64,000 nt of DNA from Candidatus Woesebacteria bacterium (lineage in GTDB: Bacteria; Patescibacteriota; Microgenomatia; UBA1406; GWC2-37-13). Below are positions 8,795 through 16,799 of this stretch, piece after piece. Position numbers and translations under genes: made by a program. Position 1 is the first letter of the stretch. Each line of letters opens with the position of its first letter. The stretch is from NCBI GenBank assembly GCA_020429045.1, contig JAGQLS010000007.1, forward strand, positions 1 to 64,000, read 5' to 3'. Below the pieces are notes generated by a model. That model did no database searches. It saw only the letters and a list, made by a program, of their open reading frames with translations, and had not been told where the DNA came from.

Positions 8795-9577
8795 TTATGT
8801 TGTTCCAATGCAACCGAATCCGGTCATTTTGTAATCGTCTCTCAGATTAGGGATGTCGTAATCTTTAATCGTATATTTATTTATTTTATTTGACGAATTA
8901 GACTCAAGTGTAGTCATGCTGCCATTGCCGTGGCTATCGACAGTAATAGTGTAGACGATACCGGTATGTTGACCGTCATAAAGTCCTGGTGTACGTTCCA
9001 TAAAAAACGCACACCCCGGTTTGATAGAAAGCATATTTGTTTGTTTGTCGCCAGCATAATGGTCGAAAAAAATAAATTGATCGTTTGGTTTTCTCCAAAA
9101 ATCCATCATCCGTTGCACGCCTTGTTCGTTTGCCCCCATACCCAGATATCCCGAGAGAGAGTATGAAGATATCACCATATTCGTACACCAAAATAGTCCG
9201 GTATCTCCAACATCTTTCACGGCTCCTTCACGATAGGGGGTCGTATGGTATTGGTTTGAGATCTGCTTCACATTTCTGTTGTATAAATCAAACGAGAGTC
9301 CAAAGTTATAACTGCCGAGTTCGAGATTTGCAGACACAAGTTCAGCGTTTTTGATAATATCGCTATTCGTCTCGATTTGTGTGATCCCAACAGGTGAGTT
9401 GCTATTGGTATCGGGAGCCGTTTCGTTTGTAGGGCTATCAATGTCGCCACCACTACCGATTATGTCTATAAATTCGTTTAATATGTCTGAAGATTGATCT
9501 TGTGCATTTATTTCATTTCGACGACCAAAACCAAAAAGTAACACAAACAGACAAATTATTATAAGAAGTTTTTTCAT
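8795..9577 (-). CDS. Secreted CHAP or NlpC/P60-like cysteine peptidase
   Basis: A 260-residue protein. A signal peptide (about 1-25, ending INAQ) is followed by [16 protein letters not shown], nearly the same segment as in the lytic transglycosylase at 7589-8344. The C-terminal half carries [18 protein letters not shown] with a candidate nucleophilic Cys, [19 protein letters not shown] with the candidate His, and TTLESNSS as a candidate third polar residue. This C...H...E/N order is that of CHAP and NlpC/P60 papain-like wall amidases and endopeptidases. It is first in the leftward operon 9577-5430, divergent from the ClpC-like gene. ATG 9577 was chosen over ATG 9604 because it begins a standard signal peptide and leaves more room for a divergent promoter. 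Confidence 0.62.
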   Translation of the reverse strand: MKKLLIIICLFVLLFGFGRRNEINAQDQSSDILNEFIDIIGSGGDIDSPTNETAPDTNSNSPVGITQIETNSDIIKNAELVSANLELGSYNFGLSFDLYNRNVKQISNQYHTTPYREGAVKDVGDTGLFWCTNMVISSYSLSGYLGMGANEQGVQRMMDFWRKPNDQFIFFDHYAGDKQTNMLSIKPGCAFFMERTPGLYDGQHTGIVYTITVDSHGNGSMTTLESNSSNKINKYTIKDYDIPNLRDDYKMTGFGCIGTT

Positions 9578-9613
9578 GTTGACTTTTGGCTTCAACTTTT
9601 TCATACTCAATAT

Positions 9614-12600
9614 ATGGCAGGTATATTTGATTTTATAAAGAAGAAAACCCAAAATGCAACTGATCCGCAGGCGCAAACTCCTCAGAGTAGCGGCACACCT
9701 TCAAATCCGGCGCAACAACAGCAAGTCCAAGTAGTATCTCAATCTATACAGCAGCCCGTGCAAAAGACACAAAGCTATAACGGCATCGGAACTTCTCCCT
9801 CAGGGTCATCATACAACGGTATTGGTTCGGCTCCTGTGGGACAAAGGTATAGTGGTATCGGCAGTCCGTCCACGAGCGCGATTCCCTACAGTGGGATCAA
9901 TTCCGATACTGCACCGCAGACGGTTATAAGTTCACCACCTCCATCTGCTTCACCCAAGTCTCAGCCTTCTTCCCTTGGGTCGAATGTATCAAAGTCTGTA
10001 CAATCTACAACTATTACACCAGCCGATTCCAAACTTTCAACAGGGGCACAATCGAGCAGTGTCAAGTCAGCTGTTAATCCGGCCATTCGCAAAGATACGA
10101 TAAACGATCAACTCGCTTCTGCCCCCCAAGACGCAAAAAATACCGTCAACAATTCATCTCAAAAATCAAAAGTTGCAGTAGGAACTCCATCAGAAACAGC
10201 GCCAAACGATATGTCTCAAAAGCAATTGTCTTCCACAGACAATACAACGAGCCAAAACGGTTCAAGCCCCAGCGCTGCAGGCCAAACAAATCAGCCACAA
10301 GCTTTACAATCAACCATAAACAATAAAAAGCGAGCAGCGCTTGATGTTATGACTCATTTGACTCATCGTTCGAATGCGGTGTTTATGCAAGCCAACAACA
10401 AAGCGCTCGAGTTGCATAACCAGTTTGTAGACAGCGAGCACCTCTTGGCGGGTTTATTGACCGACGGCGAAATTTTCAAGATATTTGTCGATCTCAAGAT
10501 GCAGCCGCAGGTTATCGAGCAAGAGCTTATCAAAAACTACAAAAAAGAATCATTCAAAGAAAAACCCCAACTTTCGCCACGCGTTAAACAGATTATCGAG
10601 AATGCGCTTGACGTTGCTCGCAAACTAGGATACGAATTTATTTCACCCGAACATTTACTCCTTGCCTTATTTGATGAAGGAGAAGGTGTCGGTGCGCGTG
10701 TTTTGACCAAACTTGGATTACAAAAAGAAGATCTCAACAAGCGCATCACCGGCAAAAAAGAAGGGGTGACAGCGGTCAAACCCGGAGAAGCAACTGTCAA
10801 ACAACAAAAAGAACAAAGCGCTTTAGCAAAATACACGATCGACCTTACTAAAAAAGCAGAAAATCACGAGCTTGATCCGGTTGTCGAACGCTCCGAAGTG
10901 ATTGAACGCGTTATACATATCCTTTCGCGCAGGATCAAAAACAATCCTGCGCTTATTGGCGAACCGGGTGTGGGGAAAACCGCGATTGTTGAAGGCTTGG
11001 CACAGCGTATTGTCGATCACGAAGTGCCCGAAGGCCTTTTAAACAAGCGCATCGCACAACTTGACCTTGCCAGTATCATCGCTGGAGCGTCGCACAGAGG
11101 TGAATTTGAGGAACGTATGAAAGCCTTGGTCGACGAGCTCAAAGCCAATAATGACAAATATATTCTTTTTATCGACGAAATGCACACCATGATGGGCGCA
11201 GGTAGCGGTGAGGGAGCGCTTGACGCTTCAAATTTTATAAAGCCGGCACTTGCCCGAGGAGAAATACAATTTATTGGCGCAACGACCATCACTGAATATC
11301 GCAAATACATTGAAAAAGATGCTGCACTTGAACGCCGGTTTCAAACAGTTCTTGTTCCTGAACCAAAGCCCGAAGCTGCGATCAAAATGCTCAAAGCCTC
11401 CCGTGACAAATATGAAGCATTTCATAAAGTAAAAATTCCTGATGAGACTATTGAACTTGCAGTGAAACTTTCCAAACGATATATTGGCGACCGTTTTTTA
11501 CCGGACAAAGCGTTTGACCTCATGGATGAGGCAGCAGCTGCAGTTCGATTGCCCCTCATTTCTCTGCCAGAGGAAATAAAGTCAATCGAAGCCCGGTTGA
11601 GCCAATTGCAACAAGAACTTAAAGAGTGCGAAACCAAAGGTGACGAGGTGCGCGCTCGTATCACGAGGTCAAAAATACAAGAAGTGCAAGATTCTCTCAA
11701 GGGCAAACAAGACGAATACAACATGCGCAAAGCTCAGACCACAACCCGAGTCACTGACGAGATTATCAAATCAATCATCGCGGAGCGCACCGGCATACCT
11801 GTTTCTCGTATCTCTACAACTGAAGGAGACAAATTAGTCAAACTTGAAGATATCATTCACAAACGCATGGTTGACCAGGAACGCGCAGTTGCTGCAGTTT
11901 CCCAGGCGATACGCCGTGGCCGTGCGGGATTAAAGTCGAATAAGCGTCCGATTGGAAGTTTTGTATTCTTAGGTCCAACCGGGGTAGGAAAAACAGAACT
12001 TGCAAAAACCGTATCCGAAGTGCTGTTTGACGATGAGGAAGCAATCATTCGCTTTGACATGACTGAGTATATGGAGCGTCACGAAGTAGCAAAATTGTTG
12101 GGGCCGCCGCCAGGCTACGTAGGTTTTGAAGAGGGAGGTAAACTGACCGAAGCAGTTCGTCGCAAACCATACTCACTTGTTCTGTTTGACGAAATCGAGA
12201 AAGCACATCCTGACATTTTCAATATTCTCTTACAAATCCTTGACGACGGGAGGCTTACCGACAACAAAGGGCGGACGATTTCGTTTAAAAATACTGTTGT
12301 CATCTGCACCTCAAATATCGGCACCAAGATGATTCAGGATGAGATGCTCAAATCAGGCAACAATGATGTTTCAGAGCCGCCAGTCTTATCGACTTACACC
12401 TTTACCCCGCGTGGTAGAGAAATTTTAACCATCGGAAACAAATACTTTGAACGTGATGGTGTTAAGCAAAGCTCAACAGGGAGCACGCCAACTTCTGCTG
12501 CAACCACCACATCGGTTTCCAAAGACAACATGAGTCCCACAAAAGATGCAAGTCAATCATCGTCCGCCTCATCGTGGGCTGACCATACGATTGTCGAATA

Positions 12601-14089
12601 TTTTGCTGGCCAAAAAATACAAGGAAAAGAAGCAAAAAAAACTGAAGCACCGATGTTACAAGATCAGCAAACAGAATCCACAGACGAGCAAAAGGATCGT
12701 TCACCAACAACAGACCAACAAACAGCATTCCCAACATTTGGATACGATACGCAAGCGATTTCTCCACAAGGAGTAGAGGTTGTAACCAAGGGAGGCACCG
12801 TTTTTATGCGTAACGCAACTACCTCTAAAGTGTGGGAGGTAACCAATCTTATCGATTATTTTGCAGAAAACGTGGTTGTCAATGCGTTACCTGATGCACC
12901 AGACGAGCAGCTTCCGACTATTCGCCTTAAAACACATGCTTTTAGTCCCGACGAGACGCAAATTGTAACCTTCAAGAATCGTTTTTGGAAACGTAAACCA
13001 GGCACCAAAGATTGGGAAACAGGCCTACTGAAGGATTATTTTGGAAAATCATCAACAGAATCTTTGCCCATCTCACATTGGGATATTCATACGTTTTCAC
13101 CAAAAAACAGAGAAATAATTATTATGGGCAACTTTGTATGGTTTAAAGATCCAGGTCAAATGAATTGGATCAAGCAATCGCTCTCAGATTATTTCGGCGT
13201 CGATTTCCCGCTTGACAAAGAATTGGAAGAAAAAGAAAAAATCGATTTGCAGTCTGGCACAAAGCATTACGATCTCATCAAGGAACGCGTGATGAATGAG
13301 CTTTTGAAGTTTTTCCGCCCCGAACTGGTAAATCGTTTTGATGAAGTAATTGTATTTGAGCCACTCAAGTTTGTGCACATGATCGACATCGTGAAGTTGC
13401 AGCTCAAGAGTGTGACCAAACTCCTTGAGGAGCAAAATATCGGATTTAACGCAACCGATAGTGCAATAAAAGCGATCGTGAAAGAAGGGTTTGATCCGAT
13501 TTTTGGAGCACGCCCGTTGCGACGGGCGATTCAACGATTGGTGGAAAATCCCATTTCCGAGATGATTATAGCCAAGAAAGTAAAAGATGGAGACATTATA
13601 GAAGTCGATTACAATGGAGAAGAATTGATGTTTAATGTTGTGACAGGTGTTGCTTCAGGTTCATACAAAGCGTCAGATGAACACATTGCTGAACATATCC
13701 GAGCCTATTGTCAAACAAACGGCTCAACACTTTCACGTAGTATGGACAACGCTACACCACTTTGTAAACAGTATTGGGCCGAGCAAGAGACAATAAAGTC
13801 ATCAGAAACAAAAAAAACATCTACAAAACCAAGTGAAACAATAACAAAGGATGATGCATCGACAAGTGATATAAAAAAAACAGAATCTTCATCTTCCCCG
13901 AGTCAGAAAGATTTGTTCGAGGATATCAATAAACAACTGAGCGCTAGTATGGTAGATGCGAAAAAAGATGGTGCAAAAAGTGAAGCCCCCGTGTCGCCCA
14001 GTGCAAGCATCATGACTCCGCCTCCAACAATGTCTATGCCTCCACAACAAGCAGTCGATGTAGTACCAAAGCCACAAATTATCAACTAA
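9614..14089 (+). CDS. ClpC-like AAA+ unfoldase with a four-repeat insertion and long disordered tails
   Basis: A 1491-residue Hsp100 protein, against about 810-850 for ordinary ClpC. Order: a Ser/Gln/Pro-rich tail (1-235) with four Y-x-G-I motifs; a Clp N-domain (about 239-385); AAA module 1 with Walker A GEPGVGKT at 449-456 and Walker B LFIDEMH; a short ClpC-type coiled middle region (about 655-700); AAA module 2 with Walker A GPTGVGKT at 787-794 and Walker [10 protein letters not shown]; then about 300 inserted residues (914-1212) directly after TSNIG; then the rest of module 2 ([22 protein letters not shown]) and a low-complexity tail. The insertion holds four units of the form H-x-F-S-P...E-I...G-N...W...D-Y-F (starts near 925, 1040, 1105, 1154). 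ClpA/ClpC carry their ClpP-docking loop at this point and no I/L/V-G-F tripeptide is visible, so ClpP-independent work is inferred. It sits inside the secretion-like locus. Confidence 0.9.
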   Translation: MAGIFDFIKKKTQNATDPQAQTPQSSGTPSNPAQQQQVQVVSQSIQQPVQKTQSYNGIGTSPSGSSYNGIGSAPVGQRYSGIGSPSTSAIPYSGINSDTAPQTVISSPPPSASPKSQPSSLGSNVSKSVQSTTITPADSKLSTGAQSSSVKSAVNPAIRKDTINDQLASAPQDAKNTVNNSSQKSKVAVGTPSETAPNDMSQKQLSSTDNTTSQNGSSPSAAGQTNQPQALQSTINNKKRAALDVMTHLTHRSNAVFMQANNKALELHNQFVDSEHLLAGLLTDGEIFKIFVDLKMQPQVIEQELIKNYKKESFKEKPQLSPRVKQIIENALDVARKLGYEFISPEHLLLALFDEGEGVGARVLTKLGLQKEDLNKRITGKKEGVTAVKPGEATVKQQKEQSALAKYTIDLTKKAENHELDPVVERSEVIERVIHILSRRIKNNPALIGEPGVGKTAIVEGLAQRIVDHEVPEGLLNKRIAQLDLASIIAGASHRGEFEERMKALVDELKANNDKYILFIDEMHTMMGAGSGEGALDASNFIKPALARGEIQFIGATTITEYRKYIEKDAALERRFQTVLVPEPKPEAAIKMLKASRDKYEAFHKVKIPDETIELAVKLSKRYIGDRFLPDKAFDLMDEAAAAVRLPLISLPEEIKSIEARLSQLQQELKECETKGDEVRARITRSKIQEVQDSLKGKQDEYNMRKAQTTTRVTDEIIKSIIAERTGIPVSRISTTEGDKLVKLEDIIHKRMVDQERAVAAVSQAIRRGRAGLKSNKRPIGSFVFLGPTGVGKTELAKTVSEVLFDDEEAIIRFDMTEYMERHEVAKLLGPPPGYVGFEEGGKLTEAVRRKPYSLVLFDEIEKAHPDIFNILLQILDDGRLTDNKGRTISFKNTVVICTSNIGTKMIQDEMLKSGNNDVSEPPVLSTYTFTPRGREILTIGNKYFERDGVKQSSTGSTPTSAATTTSVSKDNMSPTKDASQSSSASSWADHTIVEYFAGQKIQGKEAKKTEAPMLQDQQTESTDEQKDRSPTTDQQTAFPTFGYDTQAISPQGVEVVTKGGTVFMRNATTSKVWEVTNLIDYFAENVVVNALPDAPDEQLPTIRLKTHAFSPDETQIVTFKNRFWKRKPGTKDWETGLLKDYFGKSSTESLPISHWDIHTFSPKNREIIIMGNFVWFKDPGQMNWIKQSLSDYFGVDFPLDKELEEKEKIDLQSGTKHYDLIKERVMNELLKFFRPELVNRFDEVIVFEPLKFVHMIDIVKLQLKSVTKLLEEQNIGFNATDSAIKAIVKEGFDPIFGARPLRRAIQRLVENPISEMIIAKKVKDGDIIEVDYNGEELMFNVVTGVASGSYKASDEHIAEHIRAYCQTNGSTLSRSMDNATPLCKQYWAEQETIKSSETKKTSTKPSETITKDDASTSDIKKTESSSSPSQKDLFEDINKQLSASMVDAKKDGAKSEAPVSPSASIMTPPPTMSMPPQQAVDVVPKPQIIN

Positions 14090-14092
14090 TCT

Positions 14093-14437
14093 ATGAATCT
14101 TCTTGCTCAACGAATAAATATTGGCGGCGTTGTTATTGAAGGTCCACTCAAGTGGGAATTCGATCCTGCTCATCCAGGGCTCGACCAGCCACAAACCATT
14201 GGAGATGTCATCAACCGCGCGTTGTTATTCGCTATCCCATTTGCAGGTGTTATTCTTTTTTTTGTCATTATTGCTGGGGGGTATGACATCCTGACTTCAG
14301 CTGGGAATCCCGAAGCGCTCAAAAAAGGACAGGGCAAAATTACCACCGGCTTCATTGGGTTTGGTATATTGGCGCTTTCGTACACTGCAGCACAAGTGGT
14401 TGGCTACGTATTTGGTCTGGGGGGAGGAATTTTATGA
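14093..14437 (+). CDS. VirB2/TrbC-like small membrane subunit
   Basis: A 114-residue protein. A short polar start leads into two hydrophobic helices (about 45-66 and 82-105) separated by a cytoplasmic-type turn with SAGNPEALKKGQGKI. The two-helix hairpin with G-N-P-E-A-x-K-K is typical of VirB2/TrbC-like pilin-family proteins of Patescibacteria and matches the C-terminus of the protein at 4312-5310. There is no cleavable signal with a clear site. It starts 3 bases after the ClpC-like gene, so the two are probably cotranscribed. Its 3' end overlaps the convergent nucleotidyltransferase gene by 6 bases. Confidence 0.72.
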   Translation: MNLLAQRINIGGVVIEGPLKWEFDPAHPGLDQPQTIGDVINRALLFAIPFAGVILFFVIIAGGYDILTSAGNPEALKKGQGKITTGFIGFGILALSYTAAQVVGYVFGLGGGIL

Positions 14438-15271
14438 AGATTTTTTGAAATATTTTACTGCCTTTTCGTAGTTTGCTGGATTTCCCACATCAAACCATTC
14501 GCCTTCAAACATATACCCGCTCACTTTACGGTTTTCGATGAGTCGTGCACATACATCCTCAAGGGAAAACGAGTCTTTTTTTGGGAAATATTGAAATATT
14601 TCTGGCTCAAACGCATAGATACCACAATGAATCAGATGGGTTTTGATATGTTTTTTATCGCTTTGGGGATAGAAATTTACCAGGGTATTGCCGCGGATAT
14701 GGAATTGTCCAAACTCACCCGGGTTATCGGCTGTTGTGACTGCTATGGTAGCTATTTCCCCAGTTTCTTTGTGAAAGTCGCCGAAATCATTGTAGGGAAA
14801 ATGAGCAACAATATCGCCATAGATGACAAAAAAGGGCTCCTGTTGCAATACCTTTTTTATCTTTTTCAGAGCGCCGCCCGTTGAAAGATCCTGGGTCTCC
14901 TGAGAATAGGTGATAGATACACCAAACCGCGAACCGTCTTGGAAGTATTCTTTGATTTTGTTCCCCAAATAGTTAATCGCAATGATGATTTCAGTAATAT
15001 TATTTTTCTTAAGTTCCAAAATAGTGTGTTCAAGGAGTGGTTTGCCAGAAATCGGCAGAAGCGATTTGGGAATCTCGTATGTGTAGGGTCGTAAGTGCGT
15101 ACCATGTCCTCCTGCAAGAATTACCGCTTTATGAATCTGCGCTTGTGTGTGTTGGCTTATAATATACTCGATCGCATGCGAGCGATTGCGGATTATTTCT
15201 TTATCAATGAGGCGATCGACCTTTTTCAGGAGTGTATTATCAAGGGTAATAGTAATTCTTGATCTTCGCAT
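14432..15271 (-). CDS. Ribbon-helix-helix DNA-binding domain fused to a sugar nucleotidyltransferase
   Basis: A 279-residue fusion. Residues 1-45 look like a ribbon-helix-helix (CopG/Arc type) DNA-binding domain: a strand RITITLD, helix NTLLKKVDRLIDKE and helix SHAIEYIISQH. Residues 47-279 are a nucleotidyltransferase of the sugar-1-phosphate type (GGHGTHLRP at 54-62, PKSLLPI, YGDIV, EGEWFDVGNP), which would make an NDP-sugar from NTP and sugar-1-phosphate. The signature Arg of GG-x-G-T-R-L-R-P is His59 here; Lys69 is kept. The gene has a strong leaderless promoter (TTGACA-17-TACAAT) whose -35 lies inside a perfect palindrome shared with the divergent UMP kinase promoter, suggesting it represses itself. 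The substrate sugar cannot be told from sequence alone. Confidence 0.82.
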   Translation of the reverse strand: MRRSRITITLDNTLLKKVDRLIDKEIIRNRSHAIEYIISQHTQAQIHKAVILAGGHGTHLRPYTYEIPKSLLPISGKPLLEHTILELKKNNITEIIIAINYLGNKIKEYFQDGSRFGVSITYSQETQDLSTGGALKKIKKVLQQEPFFVIYGDIVAHFPYNDFGDFHKETGEIATIAVTTADNPGEFGQFHIRGNTLVNFYPQSDKKHIKTHLIHCGIYAFEPEIFQYFPKKDSFSLEDVCARLIENRKVSGYMFEGEWFDVGNPANYEKAVKYFKKSS

Positions 15272-15277
15272 ATTACC

Positions 15278-15306
15278 ATTGTATCTGAGAGGTTGATTTT
15301 TGTCAA
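15278..15306 (-). promoter_or_regulatory. Strong leftward promoter TTGACA-17-TACAAT
   Basis: Reading the minus strand, a consensus -35 TTGACA (15306-15301) is followed after 17 bases by TACAAT (15283-15278). The ATG of the RHH-nucleotidyltransferase gene at 15271 is 6 bases further on, so the mRNA would be leaderless. It overlaps the rightward promoter. Confidence 0.65.
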
Positions 15307-15312
15307 AATCAA
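15293..15312. promoter_or_regulatory. Perfect palindrome, candidate operator between divergent promoters
   Basis: TTGATTTT (15293-15300) and AAAATCAA (15305-15312) are exact inverted repeats around a 4-base centre. The site contains the -35 box of the rightward promoter and most or all of the -35 of the leftward promoter, so a bound protein would block both. The adjacent gene encodes an RHH DNA-binding domain, the natural candidate to bind it. Confidence 0.5.
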
Positions 15313-15321
15313 GAGTATAAT
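15293..15321 (+). promoter_or_regulatory. Rightward promoter TTGATT-17-TATAAT
   Basis: The -35 TTGATT (15293-15298) and perfect -10 TATAAT (15316-15321) have 17-base spacing. Transcription would begin near 15328 and pass through a leader peptide and terminator before the UMP kinase gene. I saw no other promoter between the terminator and that gene. Confidence 0.6.
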
Positions 15322-15342
15322 CGGTCTAGCTATACATATCTT

Positions 15343-15387
15343 ATGTGCATTCATATTTTTTGTAAACAACTCATTTTTTTGTACTAA
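15343..15387 (+). CDS. Candidate 14-residue leader peptide with U-tracts
   Basis: An ATG-to-TAA frame of 14 codons (MCIHIFCKQLIFLY) inside the transcribed leader of the UMP kinase gene. Its DNA contains a T6 and a T7 run. It ends 15 bases before the stem of the downstream terminator, close enough for a ribosome at the stop codon to hinder the hairpin. Short frames arise by chance in AT-rich DNA, so it is called only because of its position. Confidence 0.35.
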   Translation: MCIHIFCKQLIFLY

Positions 15388-15402
15388 ATTATTAGTATTT
15401 GT

Positions 15403-15428
15403 AACCGCTTGAAGAAGCGGTTTTTTTT
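15403..15428 (+). terminator. Intrinsic terminator in the leader of the UMP kinase gene
   Basis: An 8-bp stem AACCGCTT / AAGCGGTT with a GAAG loop runs into a T8 tract, ending 12 bases before the ATG at 15441. Lying between the promoter at 15293-15321 and the gene, it must be read through for expression, which makes it a candidate attenuator. Confidence 0.75.
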
Positions 15429-15440
15429 CGCACTAAATCA

Positions 15441-16787
15441 ATGTTTTTCAACAACAAAGAACCACCCATAGTTTTTTCCATAGGAGGGTCGCTCATCGTA
15501 CCCAATGGTGGGCCGGACACAAAATTTCTCACTGAGCTCAATCACTTTATCCGCACCTATGTCAAACAAGGAAAGCGGTTTTTTTTAGTCGCAGGTGGTG
15601 GTAAACTCGCCCGATCCTATAGAGATACTGGCAAGAGCGTGATCGGCGGTATGAGTGATACCGATTTGGATTGGCTCGGTATCCACTCAACGCGTTTGAA
15701 TGCGCATTTGCTACGTACGATTTTCGAAGATATTGCACACCCTCGCATCATTGAAAACTACGACAAAAAGCTTGCCAAATGGAAAGAGCCTGTTGTTATC
15801 GGCGCTGGTTGGAAGCCAGGGTGGTCGACCGATTACGACGCCGTGGTACTGGCCAAAGACTATGGAGCACAGCTTATCATCAACCTCACCAACATAGATG
15901 GCGTGTATACCAAAGACCCTAGACGCTACAAAGGGGCGAAACGCATCGAAAAACTGACATGGGCTGATTTAGAAAAACTTGTTGGTACCAAATGGGAGCC
16001 AGGAATCAACGCACCTTTTGATCCGATCGCCGCGCAGCTTGCACGCAAACTCAAACTCACCGTTATCGTTACCGACGGCTACAATTTCAAAAATCTAGGC
16101 AAGATCATGGAATCTGACTCTTTCAAAGGCACCGTGATAACGCCATTTCAAATTTCTGCAGGATACTATAATCGAGAATACTACCGAGCCGAAGGTTCGG
16201 CGTACCGTTTTACCAAAGAAGGTGCCAGCATCAATACATTTCTCCGCACGCTCGCAAATTATTATCGCGCGTTTTTTATACGATATGTACTGAATCCAAA
16301 AAATTGTCTTGATGTAGGATGTGGAACCGGATCGCTTGTCAAGATCCTACGCACCTTTGACATTGATGCCTACGGTGTTGAGATTTCAGAAGCTGCACTT
16401 GAGATGGCGGACAAAAGTGTCCGCCCTTTTTTGTCTCAAGGCGATATTACTAAACTTCCCTTTAAAGAAAACGAGTTTGATTTGGTATTGACGTTTGATG
16501 TTTTGGAACACGTCGACAGGTCATATATCAAGCGGGCGATACAAGAGACGATCCGTATTTCTAAAAAATATATTTTGCACAAAATTTATACCAGAGAAAA
16601 TTTGTGGATTCGATTTTTTCACCGCATCGATCGTTCACATGTATCGGTATACACATATCGCTATTGGAAACGATTGTTTCACGAAAACCCACATGCCGCG
16701 TTGCAGCGTCATTCGATTTTCCATTTGCCACAGATTATGGAATCAGTCTTTCTCTTAAAGAAGAAACCCACAACAACTTCTTCCTGA
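15441..16787 (+). CDS. UMP kinase fused to a SAM-dependent methyltransferase
   Basis: A 448-residue two-domain protein. Residues 1 to about 232 form an amino-acid-kinase-fold UMP kinase of the archaeal-like type: FSIGGSLIVP, VAGGGKLARSYRD, DLDWLGIHSTRLNA, and NLTNIDGVYTKDPR. This domain should phosphorylate UMP to UDP with ATP. Residues about 240-448 are a class I methyltransferase: DVGCGTGS at about 291-298 (motif I), GVEIS, and LTFDVLEHV, resembling methyltransferases of the UbiE/Methyltransf_11 type, substrate unknown. The frame is continuous across the junction, so the fusion is real unless the assembly is wrong. recF follows after 12 bases. Expression probably depends on the leader terminator at 15403-15428. 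Confidence 0.85.
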   Translation: MFFNNKEPPIVFSIGGSLIVPNGGPDTKFLTELNHFIRTYVKQGKRFFLVAGGGKLARSYRDTGKSVIGGMSDTDLDWLGIHSTRLNAHLLRTIFEDIAHPRIIENYDKKLAKWKEPVVIGAGWKPGWSTDYDAVVLAKDYGAQLIINLTNIDGVYTKDPRRYKGAKRIEKLTWADLEKLVGTKWEPGINAPFDPIAAQLARKLKLTVIVTDGYNFKNLGKIMESDSFKGTVITPFQISAGYYNREYYRAEGSAYRFTKEGASINTFLRTLANYYRAFFIRYVLNPKNCLDVGCGTGSLVKILRTFDIDAYGVEISEAALEMADKSVRPFLSQGDITKLPFKENEFDLVLTFDVLEHVDRSYIKRAIQETIRISKKYILHKIYTRENLWIRFFHRIDRSHVSVYTYRYWKRLFHENPHAALQRHSIFHLPQIMESVFLLKKKPTTTSS

Positions 16788-16799
16788 TACAATATCGAC

